Part shown: positions 15,589 to 22,178 of the stretch, piece by piece
How the letters are laid out: every line of letters begins with the position of its first letter
How positions within the stretch are numbered: the stretch's first letter is position 1
Source: a virus
Length of the DNA stretch: 25,099 nucleotides
IMG/VR virus record: IMGVR_UViG_3300042307_000612
Coordinates: 1-25,099 of that record
Direction: 5' to 3' (one strand)
Notes under the pieces: generated by a model
Database searches by the model: none
The model's input: only the letters and a program-made list of their open reading frames with translations
Told to the model about the DNA's origin: nothing
Position numbers and translations under genes: made by a program

Positions 15589-15596
15589 ATTAAATA
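15589..15596 (+). promoter_or_regulatory. Late promoter ATTAAATA, leaderless
   Basis: TAAATA (15591-15596) ends seven bases before the ATG at 15604, the same spacing as at 5310 and 18274. A TTGACA hexamer immediately upstream (15584-15589) is too close to the core to be its -35 element and may be chance. Confidence 0.65.
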
Positions 15597-15603
15597 CTTC
15601 ATC

Positions 15604-15858
15604 ATGATGGTAAGCAAAATAACTGAAGTAACAATATTTGAAAGTCCCGACGGCGGGCGCACAGTGTATGCTCGCCAACCCGGAAACAGTTCAAAATCCT
15701 TGCACTACCAAGACCCTAAATTAAAACAAGAACTTGAAGAACTTGAAAACAAACGTCGCTGGGCAGAAATATTTGAATCACGCCACAACAATGTAGCACT
15801 GGATGAATTGTGCAACAAGGTTGAAGTCTTGTACGAACTAAGCAAAAAGACCTCATGA
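15604..15858 (+). CDS. Small unknown late protein
   Basis: An 84-residue protein: a short beta-like N-terminus containing FESPDGGRTVYARQ, then a charged helical half (LKQELEELENKRRW) that may form a coiled coil. It is the first gene after the terminator, transcribed from a leaderless late promoter. ATG 15604 and ATG 15607 are adjacent; the promoter spacing favours the first. It is ATGA-coupled to the next gene. No function is recognised. Confidence 0.7.
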   Translation: MMVSKITEVTIFESPDGGRTVYARQPGNSSKSLHYQDPKLKQELEELENKRRWAEIFESRHNNVALDELCNKVEVLYELSKKTS

Positions 15859-16295
15859 GATTTGTAGTACAAACTTTCTTTGACATCACTGCCACAGGAG
15901 TTACTGGGCACTACAAACCTGCCCGTGTGCCGTTCCGTGATCACGCAGGCAATGTCATAACCGACGAGGCCGACTGGGGTCGTGCTAGAAATCAACAGCG
16001 CAACTGGGAAACACTCACACAAATACTAGGACTCCGCACACAGTTGTTCCGTATACAAGAACCCACTGTGGACCAATTAAATCGTGCCTGGATGTTTGAA
16101 TTTGAAACAGAAACTGATAACATTTACGGAACTGATGATGATTTAACCGCTGTGCTACGTGCAGATGCAGAAGGTGTGCCCATGTTGTTAGGCCTGGACA
16201 ATAGACCTGAAATGTCTTCTGTGTTGGTTACTCACGGCCACCAACAGAACATATGGTTCGCTCCGATAGCCATAAATAATGCATTGGAGACCTAA
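15855..16295 (+). CDS. Unknown late protein, cyanophage-like
   Basis: A 146-residue protein. The opening (MRFVVQTFFDITATGVT) and the QQRNWETLTQILGLRTQ segment recall small hypothetical proteins of cyanomyoviruses that begin with a VQT-DIT strand followed by an NW/NF helix and IGLR. I remember no function for that family. An acidic middle (FETETDNIYGTDDDL) follows. It overlaps the genes on both sides closely, and its final codons contain a TAAATA sequence that could serve the next gene. No membrane segment or cysteine motif. Confidence 0.72.
   Translation: MRFVVQTFFDITATGVTGHYKPARVPFRDHAGNVITDEADWGRARNQQRNWETLTQILGLRTQLFRIQEPTVDQLNRAWMFEFETETDNIYGTDDDLTAVLRADAEGVPMLLGLDNRPEMSSVLVTHGHQQNIWFAPIAINNALET
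16271..16278 (+). promoter_or_regulatory. Possible late promoter CATAAATA inside a gene end
   Basis: The late core TAAATA (16273-16278) lies within the end of the preceding gene, 18 bases before the ATG at 16297, which has a GGAG ribosome-binding site. Its codons (Ile-Asn-Asn) could produce the match by chance. Confidence 0.35.
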
Positions 16296-16296
16296 C

Positions 16297-16560
16297 ATGG
16301 TTGATACCACTGCTATTGAGAAAAAAAGTCTAGAAGCACACGTAGAACTGTGTGCAGAACGCTATAGTCAATTAGAACTGCGTTTAGATAACGTAGATGC
16401 TAAAATTGCCAGTCTAGAGCAGATGGTGGCTCAGATACGTGATATGGTCAGAGACATGGCCGCCAAACGCAACGACCAACTGATTTCATGGGGTCTGGGT
16501 GCAATGGGCTCTATGGCCGCGGTCATTGGTTGGCTGCTTGTAACTTATGTTTTTAAATGA
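16297..16560 (+). CDS. Small coiled-coil protein with a C-terminal membrane anchor
   Basis: An 87-residue protein: residues about 5-55 are a heptad-like coiled coil (LELRLDNVDAKIASLEQMV), followed by one hydrophobic segment (about 64-85) ending in VTYVFK. This tail-anchored layout is seen in phage XhlA-like or holin-associated proteins and some tail proteins, but no sequence motif decides between them. The ATG at 16297 is preferred over ATG 16279 because GGAG lies seven bases upstream. The stop is ATGA-coupled to the next gene. A lysis role is only a possibility: no endolysin or spanin is seen nearby. Confidence 0.7.
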   Translation: MVDTTAIEKKSLEAHVELCAERYSQLELRLDNVDAKIASLEQMVAQIRDMVRDMAAKRNDQLISWGLGAMGSMAAVIGWLLVTYVFK

Positions 16561-17054
16561 AAATAGATAAAGAAATTTCCCGAGAAATACTTAAAGAATT
16601 CCCCACTCTAGAACACAACAGCATCTGGAAAAATTCTGATGGAGACTATACAGTATTTGGAAAATACAGCATTGTTAAAGAAAGTTTAGGCTACAGAGTA
16701 CACTGTGCCTTAACTGATGTTGGCGTTTTTCACACTACTAAATCAGCATTGAGTTGGTGCATTGCTGACAAGTTTAAGCAGTACAATGTAGCCCGAGATT
16801 TAATACAGTTAGACAACAATTTACACCATTTGACTGTAGATATCAGTACCAGAGCTGCCATTGGCGATCGTACTAAAAATGCCGATCAACGTGAAATCAT
16901 TCTGACTAAGTTAGAAAACAAGATTTTAAAGAAAAAAGAAATAGAAAATAGATTAGCCAAATGTGTGAATTGGGCTAAATATTATCAACAACGAGGATTC
17001 GATAATGAAACTGCAAGAATTGGCCGTGCTGCCGCAAACAAAACAAGTCGCTAA
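16557..17054 (+). CDS. Unknown protein with long basic C-terminal helix
   Basis: A 165-residue protein. The N-terminal half looks alpha/beta and contains GDYTVFGKYSIVKES, a possible small beta-hairpin fold. Residues about 110-165 form a basic helical region (LTKLENKILKKKEIENRLAK, then an Arg/Ala-rich end) that could be a coiled coil. No family is recognised. It is ATGA-coupled to the membrane-anchored protein upstream and overlaps the next gene by 50 bases, one of the longest real overlaps in the window. Confidence 0.7.
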   Translation: MKIDKEISREILKEFPTLEHNSIWKNSDGDYTVFGKYSIVKESLGYRVHCALTDVGVFHTTKSALSWCIADKFKQYNVARDLIQLDNNLHHLTVDISTRAAIGDRTKNADQREIILTKLENKILKKKEIENRLAKCVNWAKYYQQRGFDNETARIGRAAANKTSR

Positions 17055-17895
17055 AGTATTCGAAAGTTACTTTGGTAAAAGCATTACCTTTGAATCAATT
17101 TCAAAGCGTCAAGCACATGCTATGTTAGGCCGGGTGCGTGGTTTACTGGGTGAGCATCGCCGCACACCTGCATTCCATAAGAGCGAACAGGATTCGGCAT
17201 ACCTAAAACTAGTAATGCTAGAGCAGGTGTTGGCTAAAAAAATCAAAGAAGAGATTCCGGCAGACACAACAATGGGAATGCCAGACCCTAACAAAACAAA
17301 ACAGGCTCTCAGTAAAATTTCTGATCCTAAACTCAAGTCAGCAATGACCAAAAGTGCTGCCGGTCAAACACTGTCACCAGACGAACAAAAGATGGTACAA
17401 GGCGCTGCCTTGTCTGCCGCAATGGCCGCTGAAAGTCGTCGTAAAACAGGACGTCGATTAGCCGAGAGCGAAGTACAACAAGCACAGGTTATCTTGGCCA
17501 GCCAAGACATGGTTGATCAAGTTCAGCGCATGATTGAACAGGTTACTTCTATACAGTTCAAAGATTTGCCAGCATTGGTTGACCAGATCCGTAACGAAAT
17601 TGGCTATGACCAAGCTACAAAATTCAATGCAGATGCCACTGCCGCACTGGGCGGAATGGTACAGAACCTACAGCAATCCAAGATTCAATTAGAAACTGCC
17701 ATGGGCACAGTGACAGGTCAAGCACCTATAGTGCCAGGCGAAACAGCTCCTGATGTTGGCGCAGAAATGCCAGCCATGGATGCTGGTGCCGAAATGCCTG
17801 CCGAACCTGGTGCAGAACTAGATGCACTTGCTGCCGATGCAGAAGCAGACCTTGAAGAGCCCGTTAAAACTGGACTAGGTCGCGAGCGCAGATAA
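17005..17895 (+). CDS. Probable virion- or prohead-associated protein with acidic Ala/Pro tail
   Basis: A 296-residue mostly helical protein. The middle (about 150-235), with RLAESEVQQAQVILASQDM, VDQVQRMIEQ and FKDLPALVDQIRNEIG, strongly recalls a conserved cyanomyovirus protein listed among structural or prohead-core proteins; that is from memory. The C-terminal 60 residues are acidic and repetitive (GAEMP and GAEL units), like the disordered tails of scaffold proteins. The ATG at 17005 lies 50 bases inside the previous gene and has a weak GAGG upstream; its MKLQELAVL opening is like other late proteins here. The stop is TAATG-coupled to the next gene. Confidence 0.68.
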   Translation: MKLQELAVLPQTKQVAKVFESYFGKSITFESISKRQAHAMLGRVRGLLGEHRRTPAFHKSEQDSAYLKLVMLEQVLAKKIKEEIPADTTMGMPDPNKTKQALSKISDPKLKSAMTKSAAGQTLSPDEQKMVQGAALSAAMAAESRRKTGRRLAESEVQQAQVILASQDMVDQVQRMIEQVTSIQFKDLPALVDQIRNEIGYDQATKFNADATAALGGMVQNLQQSKIQLETAMGTVTGQAPIVPGETAPDVGAEMPAMDAGAEMPAEPGAELDALAADAEADLEEPVKTGLGRERR

Positions 17896-18236
17896 TGCGT
17901 CTACGTGAGTTTAATGAAACTGCCAACAGCGCTCTTAAACTAGCGGCGCTGACTCAGTTTCTCAGCGACAGAGCCGATGACGAAGCAGCCTCAAAACAAA
18001 TTAGTCAAGCAGCATTTATTGATTTAGCTCAGTCAATGGGCGTTAACGTAACTGAACAAAATCTTGGTGACATGATCAGCCGTGAACCATTGAGCAACTT
18101 GCTTGAACCACTTGAACCAAATTCAGGCATAGTTAGATTCAAAGGCAACACCGAAGCCACCACAGGCATGAGTGTTGACCAAGCACGTGAAGTTGTTGAC
18201 AGCAATGCCAAAGCAGCCTTGAAGCGTCGCCAATAA
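17895..18236 (+). CDS. Small unknown late protein
   Basis: A 113-residue protein beginning MRLREFNETANSALKLAAL, helical at the N-terminus, with a short variable middle (EPLSNLLEPLEPNSGIVRF) and an Ala/Lys-rich C-terminal helix. It is TAATG-coupled to the prohead-like protein upstream and ends the late block, 37 bases before the radical SAM gene with its own promoter. It probably works with the protein before it. No domain is recognised. Confidence 0.7.
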   Translation: MRLREFNETANSALKLAALTQFLSDRADDEAASKQISQAAFIDLAQSMGVNVTEQNLGDMISREPLSNLLEPLEPNSGIVRFKGNTEATTGMSVDQAREVVDSNAKAALKRRQ

Positions 18237-18258
18237 AACACTCTTGCCAGTTAATGGC

Positions 18259-18266
18259 ATTAAATA
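18259..18266 (+). promoter_or_regulatory. Late promoter ATTAAATA, leaderless
   Basis: TAAATA (18261-18266) ends seven bases before ATG 18274, the same spacing as at 5310 and 15604. It also argues against the in-frame upstream TTG at 18244, which would lie before the expected transcription start. Confidence 0.7.
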
Positions 18267-18273
18267 TCGTTAC

Positions 18274-19167
18274 ATGACACAAAAAATCTTGATTGACAAG
18301 TTAGAATTCTACATCACCAACGTGTGTAACCTAACCTGCAATGGTTGTAACCGATATAACAATTATAAATTCAGCGGTTGGCAAAGTTGGGCAGAAGCCG
18401 AACCTGTTCTCACACGCTGGGCAGAAAAAATAGATATACGACATCCTGTAATCCTTGGCGGCGAACCACTGCTTAATCCTGACATTGTCAAGTGGATCAC
18501 TGGCGTTAATAAACTATGGCCCAATCATTCAGGAACCCAAGTCCAAAGCAACGGCACTAGAATTGATTGTGTCAAAGGACTTGAAGAAGCACTTGATCCT
18601 AAGGTAGGCAATTGGCTAGGCATTAGCATACACAATCCCAATGACCGAGAAGAAATATTTGCTCGTGTACGAAACTTCTTGGGACCCACTGTAATAGAAA
18701 CACAACACAAGGATGATCCAATTGGTAGCGATTATCAATTTATTAATGATAAAAAATTAAAAATTCACGCCTGGATGAGCAACAAGTTTGTTCAAAGCAA
18801 TATCATTGAACTGCCAGATAACAAGTACACACTGTATCAAAGTGATCCTGCACGGGCACACGAAAACTGCACTTTTCGCAGATTTAAAAATTATCACATG
18901 ATCAATGGTAAGATTTATAAATGCGGACCGGCTGCATTAATGCCCGAATTTGATGATCAATACCATTTTGAAATAAGCGATGAGGATCGTGCTATGCTAC
19001 ACGGCTATAAGCCGTTGACCATTGATGAATTTGACATCCGGGGCAAAGAATTTATTGACACGATTGACAATCAAATTGATCAATGTAAGTTCTGCCCAGA
19101 ATCATACGAATACAAACCAATTACTTTCAGTGATCGTAAAAAGTCCTGGATAAAAGAACCAAAATGA
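18274..19167 (+). CDS. Radical SAM enzyme with C-terminal twitch/SPASM-like cysteines
   Basis: A 297-residue radical SAM protein. The cluster motif is C18-x3-C22-x2-C25 (CNLTCNGC) near the very N-terminus, and the SAM-binding motif is ILGGEPLLNPD. After the barrel come a Cys in ENCTFRR, a second 18 residues later in YKCGPAA, and then CKFC about 20 residues from the end; this C-C-CxxC pattern is typical of twitch or SPASM domains that hold an auxiliary Fe-S cluster. Here the auxiliary cysteines are C-terminal, whereas in the two other radical SAM proteins of the window they are N-terminal. Such enzymes often modify peptides; the substrate is unknown. The start is set by the late promoter. It lies just upstream of csp, iscU and iscA. 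Confidence 0.88.
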   Translation: MTQKILIDKLEFYITNVCNLTCNGCNRYNNYKFSGWQSWAEAEPVLTRWAEKIDIRHPVILGGEPLLNPDIVKWITGVNKLWPNHSGTQVQSNGTRIDCVKGLEEALDPKVGNWLGISIHNPNDREEIFARVRNFLGPTVIETQHKDDPIGSDYQFINDKKLKIHAWMSNKFVQSNIIELPDNKYTLYQSDPARAHENCTFRRFKNYHMINGKIYKCGPAALMPEFDDQYHFEISDEDRAMLHGYKPLTIDEFDIRGKEFIDTIDNQIDQCKFCPESYEYKPITFSDRKKSWIKEPK

Positions 19168-19170
19168 TAG

Positions 19171-19196
19171 TAAATACACACAGAATGTAGTATAAT
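19171..19196 (+). promoter_or_regulatory. Promoter region and leader of the cold-shock gene
   Basis: In the 109-base gap before the cold-shock gene, TAAATA (19171-19176) could act as a late promoter and a perfect TATAAT (19191-19196) as a sigma70 -10. No good -35 lies 16-18 bases upstream of the latter. Either choice leaves an A/T-rich untranslated leader of roughly 75-95 bases, with the direct repeat TAAATTAGTAAATTA near its middle. No long hairpin or riboswitch is evident. Confidence 0.5.
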
Positions 19197-19276
19197 ACAT
19201 TTGAGGTAGGTAGACACAAGAACGTGTACAAAGTAATTGTAAATTAGTAAATTAAAACAGAAAGTAGTAGCAGTAT

Positions 19277-19480
19277 ATGGCATTAGGTAAAGTAAAGTGG
19301 TTTAATGAAACCAAAGGTTTTGGGTTTATTACTCCAGACGAAGGTGGCGAAGAATTGTTTGCACACTATTCAGCAATTCAGACGCAAGGCTTTAAAGTCC
19401 TCAAGGAAAATCAACGTGTGACATACGATGTGGTTCAAGGACAAAAAGGCCTGCAGGCATCCAACATTAAACCAGAGTAA
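19277..19480 (+). CDS. csp: Cold-shock protein (CspA family)
   Basis: A 67-residue single cold-shock domain, the standard length. It binds single-stranded RNA or DNA and melts RNA secondary structure. RNP1 is KGFGFITP (residues 13-20). RNP2 reads LFAHYSAI, differing from the usual VFVHFSAI but keeping the aromatic positions. The N-terminal [14 protein letters not shown] is fully typical. A long leader precedes it, as for cellular csp genes, and iscU begins six bases after its stop, so the two are likely co-transcribed. Phage-borne csp genes are known. A role in handling transcripts during infection is plausible but inferred. Confidence 0.95.
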   Translation: MALGKVKWFNETKGFGFITPDEGGEELFAHYSAIQTQGFKVLKENQRVTYDVVQGQKGLQASNIKPE

Positions 19481-19486
19481 ACACAC

Positions 19487-19879
19487 ATGGCATACTCCAA
19501 AAAGGTAGTTGATCACTATGAAAATCCCAGGAATGTCGGATCTTTTGACAAGACTGATACTGATATTGGCACTGGTATGGTTGGCGCACCTGCTTGCGGG
19601 GATGTCATGAAATTACAAATAAAGGTCGATAATGATACAGGTATTATTACAGATGCACGTTTTAAAACGTATGGCTGCGGATCGGCTATTGCGAGCTCGA
19701 GCCTTATTACCGAGTGGGTCAAAGGCATGCACATCGACCAAGCAGGAGCAATCAAAAACTCCGACATCGCTGAAGAATTGGCCTTACCCCCCGTGAAGAT
19801 CCATTGTAGCATTCTAGCCGAAGACGCAATCAAAGCGGCTGTAGACGACTATCGTAAGAAGCATGATCTCGTTAACTGA
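19487..19879 (+). CDS. iscU: Fe-S cluster scaffold IscU
   Basis: A 130-residue protein nearly matching E. coli IscU (128) along its whole length, from MAYSKKVVDHYENPRNVGSF onward. IscU is the scaffold on which IscS sulfur and iron are built into [2Fe-2S] clusters. The ligand residues are present: C37 with D39 (APACGDV), C64 (YGCGSA) and C107 after H106 (KIHCS). The LPPVK motif read by the host chaperone HscA is intact, so it likely plugs into host IscS and HscA/HscB; iscS itself is absent here. Strong similarity to bacterial IscU suggests capture from a proteobacterial host. Its end overlaps the iscA start by 17 bases. Confidence 0.96.
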   Translation: MAYSKKVVDHYENPRNVGSFDKTDTDIGTGMVGAPACGDVMKLQIKVDNDTGIITDARFKTYGCGSAIASSSLITEWVKGMHIDQAGAIKNSDIAEELALPPVKIHCSILAEDAIKAAVDDYRKKHDLVN

Positions 19880-20183
19880 TGCTGCCGCTCGAAAAATTCA
19901 ACAAACATTAACTCGCCGTGGACACGGTGAAGGAATCAGACTTGGAGTCAGAACCACTGGTTGCTCTGGACTTGCCTATGTGTTAGAATATGTAGACAAT
20001 CCACAACCCGAGGATCAGTGTTTTGACTGTGCCAACTGTCGAGTATTTGTAGATCCTAAATCTGGTGCGTATTTGCAAGGCATCACAGTTGACTATGTTC
20101 GACAAGGACTCAATGAAGGGTTTGAATTTCGCAATCCAAATGAGCGTGATCGTTGTGGCTGTGGAGAATCATTCAGAATATGA
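19863..20183 (+). CDS. iscA: A-type Fe-S carrier IscA with extra cysteines
   Basis: A 106-residue protein, the usual length, matching E. coli IscA: LGVRTTGCSGLAYVLEYVD, then LNEGFEFRNPN and CGCGESF. The three conserved metal-binding cysteines are C34, C98 and C100. A-type carriers take clusters from IscU and pass them to client enzymes. An oddity is the stretch QCFDCANCRV, a C-x2-C-x2-C where the E. coli protein has no cysteine, perhaps an extra metal or cluster site. It overlaps iscU by 17 bases and is ATGA-coupled to the third radical SAM gene, a direct hint that this enzyme is a client. Confidence 0.95.
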   Translation: MISLTDAAARKIQQTLTRRGHGEGIRLGVRTTGCSGLAYVLEYVDNPQPEDQCFDCANCRVFVDPKSGAYLQGITVDYVRQGLNEGFEFRNPNERDRCGCGESFRI

Positions 20184-21460
20184 CCTCACAAACAATTCAA
20201 TGGATTAAAAATAATCCTGAATTTTGCACAGCACCTTATTCTGCATACGATTTCAGATTTCAATTTGACAAATTTAAAGTTACAACTTGTTGTAATTTAG
20301 ACATATCTAAAACAAATAAAGATCTGGATTTTAGTTTTATAGAAAATGTCAAGCAAGACATGTCAAAGAACATTGTGTCAGAGCATTGCTGGCGATGCAC
20401 ACACGATGAACAAAATCAAGCACAGTCAGAACGTGTAAAATACATGCTGGGTTACTCGGCCGACGAACTAGAACAGTTTAAGCAGTCCAGAAAAACAACT
20501 GAATTCCAAGTTGGAATGAAATTCAGCAATTTATGTAATTTAGCCTGTCGCAGTTGCAACGAAACTGACAGCAGTTTATGGTCCAAGCTGATGGGTCGCC
20601 CGGCTGAGACTGAATACGAAATTGATATTTCAACAAACGAGAACCATTGGAATGCACTAGTTGACATGATTCTTTGCAAACATAACGAAACTGATAACTT
20701 CATTGTACATCCAATTGGTGGCGAAACAATGGTGCAACCTGGATTTTTAAAATTAGTTGATTGGTTGATTGCAGAAAACTTAGCAGGGACAACTACACTG
20801 CGTATTACTACCAGTCTTGTGCCTAGCATATCTGAAAAATTTTCTGAAAAATTTGCATTGTTCAAACGCATAGAATTTCTTTCAAGCATCGACAGCGTTG
20901 GGGAAAATTATCATTATGTGAGATGGCCTGCTAAATTTAACAAAATTGAAGACAACTTAAAAACATTCAATTCGTTGAGTCAACAATATCCAGGAAAATT
21001 TTCGTTGTCGGTTAGTCCTGTATTTTCATTGAACAATATTTTTTATGCAACAGATTATCTTGATTGGTGGGAACGCTGGGCAGATCAAACACAAACAGAT
21101 TTATGGATGTCAAACATACACTTGTATAATCCTGAGCCATTGATGGTAGAAAGTTTATCATTGCAATACTACCCGCAACTGATTGAACTGTTAGAGCAAT
21201 GCGTAAACCACACAGTGTTTAAAAAATACAAACGCACCGATGTACTCAAAGGATATTTCACGTCAATGTTGTCCACTGTTATGAATAATAAACGAAACAC
21301 AGAACCAACATTTACAGAATATTTAAAATTTACCGCAGATTACGACAATCGCACCGATACTGATAGCTACACCCTAAATTCCAAACTGTTTGACAAACTG
21401 TCAGACGCCCATAAACATATATACAACTCTCATTTGCAACATGTACAATCCAAAATTTAA
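20180..21460 (+). CDS. Radical SAM enzyme with N-terminal twitch-like cysteine module
   Basis: A 426-residue radical SAM protein. The cluster motif is C119-x3-C123-x2-C126 (CNLACRSC). The SAM-binding segment is PIGGETMV, with Thr where Pro is usual in GGEP. Upstream lie C16 (FCTAPY), C37-C38 (TTCCNL) and C70-x2-C73 (HCWRC), followed by a THDE segment; this is the same module as in the protein at 8854, with nearly equal spacing. The ATG at 20180 overlaps the iscA stop (ATGA) and is preferred over GTG/ATG-like starts further up. The 3' end overlaps the nuclease gene by 20 bases. Substrate unknown; coupling to iscA suggests that it receives clusters from the phage Fe-S proteins. Confidence 0.9.
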   Translation: MTSQTIQWIKNNPEFCTAPYSAYDFRFQFDKFKVTTCCNLDISKTNKDLDFSFIENVKQDMSKNIVSEHCWRCTHDEQNQAQSERVKYMLGYSADELEQFKQSRKTTEFQVGMKFSNLCNLACRSCNETDSSLWSKLMGRPAETEYEIDISTNENHWNALVDMILCKHNETDNFIVHPIGGETMVQPGFLKLVDWLIAENLAGTTTLRITTSLVPSISEKFSEKFALFKRIEFLSSIDSVGENYHYVRWPAKFNKIEDNLKTFNSLSQQYPGKFSLSVSPVFSLNNIFYATDYLDWWERWADQTQTDLWMSNIHLYNPEPLMVESLSLQYYPQLIELLEQCVNHTVFKKYKRTDVLKGYFTSMLSTVMNNKRNTEPTFTEYLKFTADYDNRTDTDSYTLNSKLFDKLSDAHKHIYNSHLQHVQSKI

Positions 21461-22160
21461 TTACACACCGGTGCCGCGTGTAGAAGTAAATGGCAAACGT
21501 TTTTATGCCACTCCTGACGGCAACAAGTTACCCAGTGTCACGACTATCCTTGACAAAACCAAGCCTGAAGAAAAAAAGTTAATTCTTGAACAATGGCGCC
21601 GACGTGTTGGCTACGAAAAGGCACAACAGATTACCACTGAGGCTGCTAACCGCGGCACACGTATGCACACCTACCTGGAACACTATGTCAAGAATGGCGA
21701 ACTAAAAGACCGTGGTACAAACCCGTTTGGGTGGGCAAGTCATGCCATGGCAGAAACAGTGATTAATGAAGGAATTACCAATCGGGTGAATGAGTTTTGG
21801 GGCTACGAAGTTCCACTATATTTTCCCAAGGTGTATGCAGGCACAACAGATGCTGCCGGCCTGCACTTAAACGAAGAAGCCATCATAGACTACAAACAAA
21901 CCAACAAGCCCAAAAAACGTGAATGGATCGACGATTACTTTTTACAACTTTGCGCCTATGCAGAAGCACATAACGAACTGCACGGAACAAAGATTAAAAA
22001 AGGTGTTATTTTAATGTGTGTCAAACCCACAACTGATGACATGGGCAATGTGCTTACCACACCTGAATACCAGGAATTTGTACTAGAGGGCAACGAGTTT
22101 GAAAAATACTGCGGTCTTTGGTGGAAACGAGTAGAGCAGTATTATATGCTAAATAGTTAA
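21441..22160 (+). CDS. PD-(D/E)XK exonuclease (RecB/Cas4/MGME1-like)
   Basis: A 239-residue nuclease of the PD-(D/E)XK superfamily. Motifs in order: a helix RGTRMHTYLEHYV with the His and Glu typical of RecB-like nucleases; GTTDAAG with the metal-binding D137; IIDYKQTN with D150-x-K152; then DDYFLQLCAYAEA, the QxxxYA-type motif. Relatives such as MGME1 and Cas4 cut single-stranded DNA ends, so a role in DNA repair, recombination or host DNA breakdown is plausible. No Cas4-type cysteine cluster is seen. The frame is open further upstream, but ATG 21441, inside the end of the radical SAM gene, gives the conserved-looking N-terminus. A late promoter core lies in its last codons. Confidence 0.85.
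   Translation: MYNPKFNYTPVPRVEVNGKRFYATPDGNKLPSVTTILDKTKPEEKKLILEQWRRRVGYEKAQQITTEAANRGTRMHTYLEHYVKNGELKDRGTNPFGWASHAMAETVINEGITNRVNEFWGYEVPLYFPKVYAGTTDAAGLHLNEEAIIDYKQTNKPKKREWIDDYFLQLCAYAEAHNELHGTKIKKGVILMCVKPTTDDMGNVLTTPEYQEFVLEGNEFEKYCGLWWKRVEQYYMLNS
22148..22155 (+). promoter_or_regulatory. Late promoter GCTAAATA
   Basis: TAAATA (22150-22155) lies at the end of the nuclease gene, 23 bases before the TTG start of the tail-spike gene. The short leader holds AGAGGA (22165-22170), an adequate ribosome-binding site that also fixes the TTG start. Confidence 0.65.
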
Positions 22161-22178
22161 TCACAGAGGACAACTAAA

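Noticed and set aside
15584-15596. TTGACA directly before TAAATA as a sigma70 -35 element
   Set aside because: Only one base separates it from the late core, so it cannot act as a -35 for that site, and no -10 lies 17 bases downstream at a useful place.
19081-19170. Possible terminator after the radical SAM gene at 18274
   Set aside because: No stem with a following T tract can be drawn; read-through into csp is as likely.
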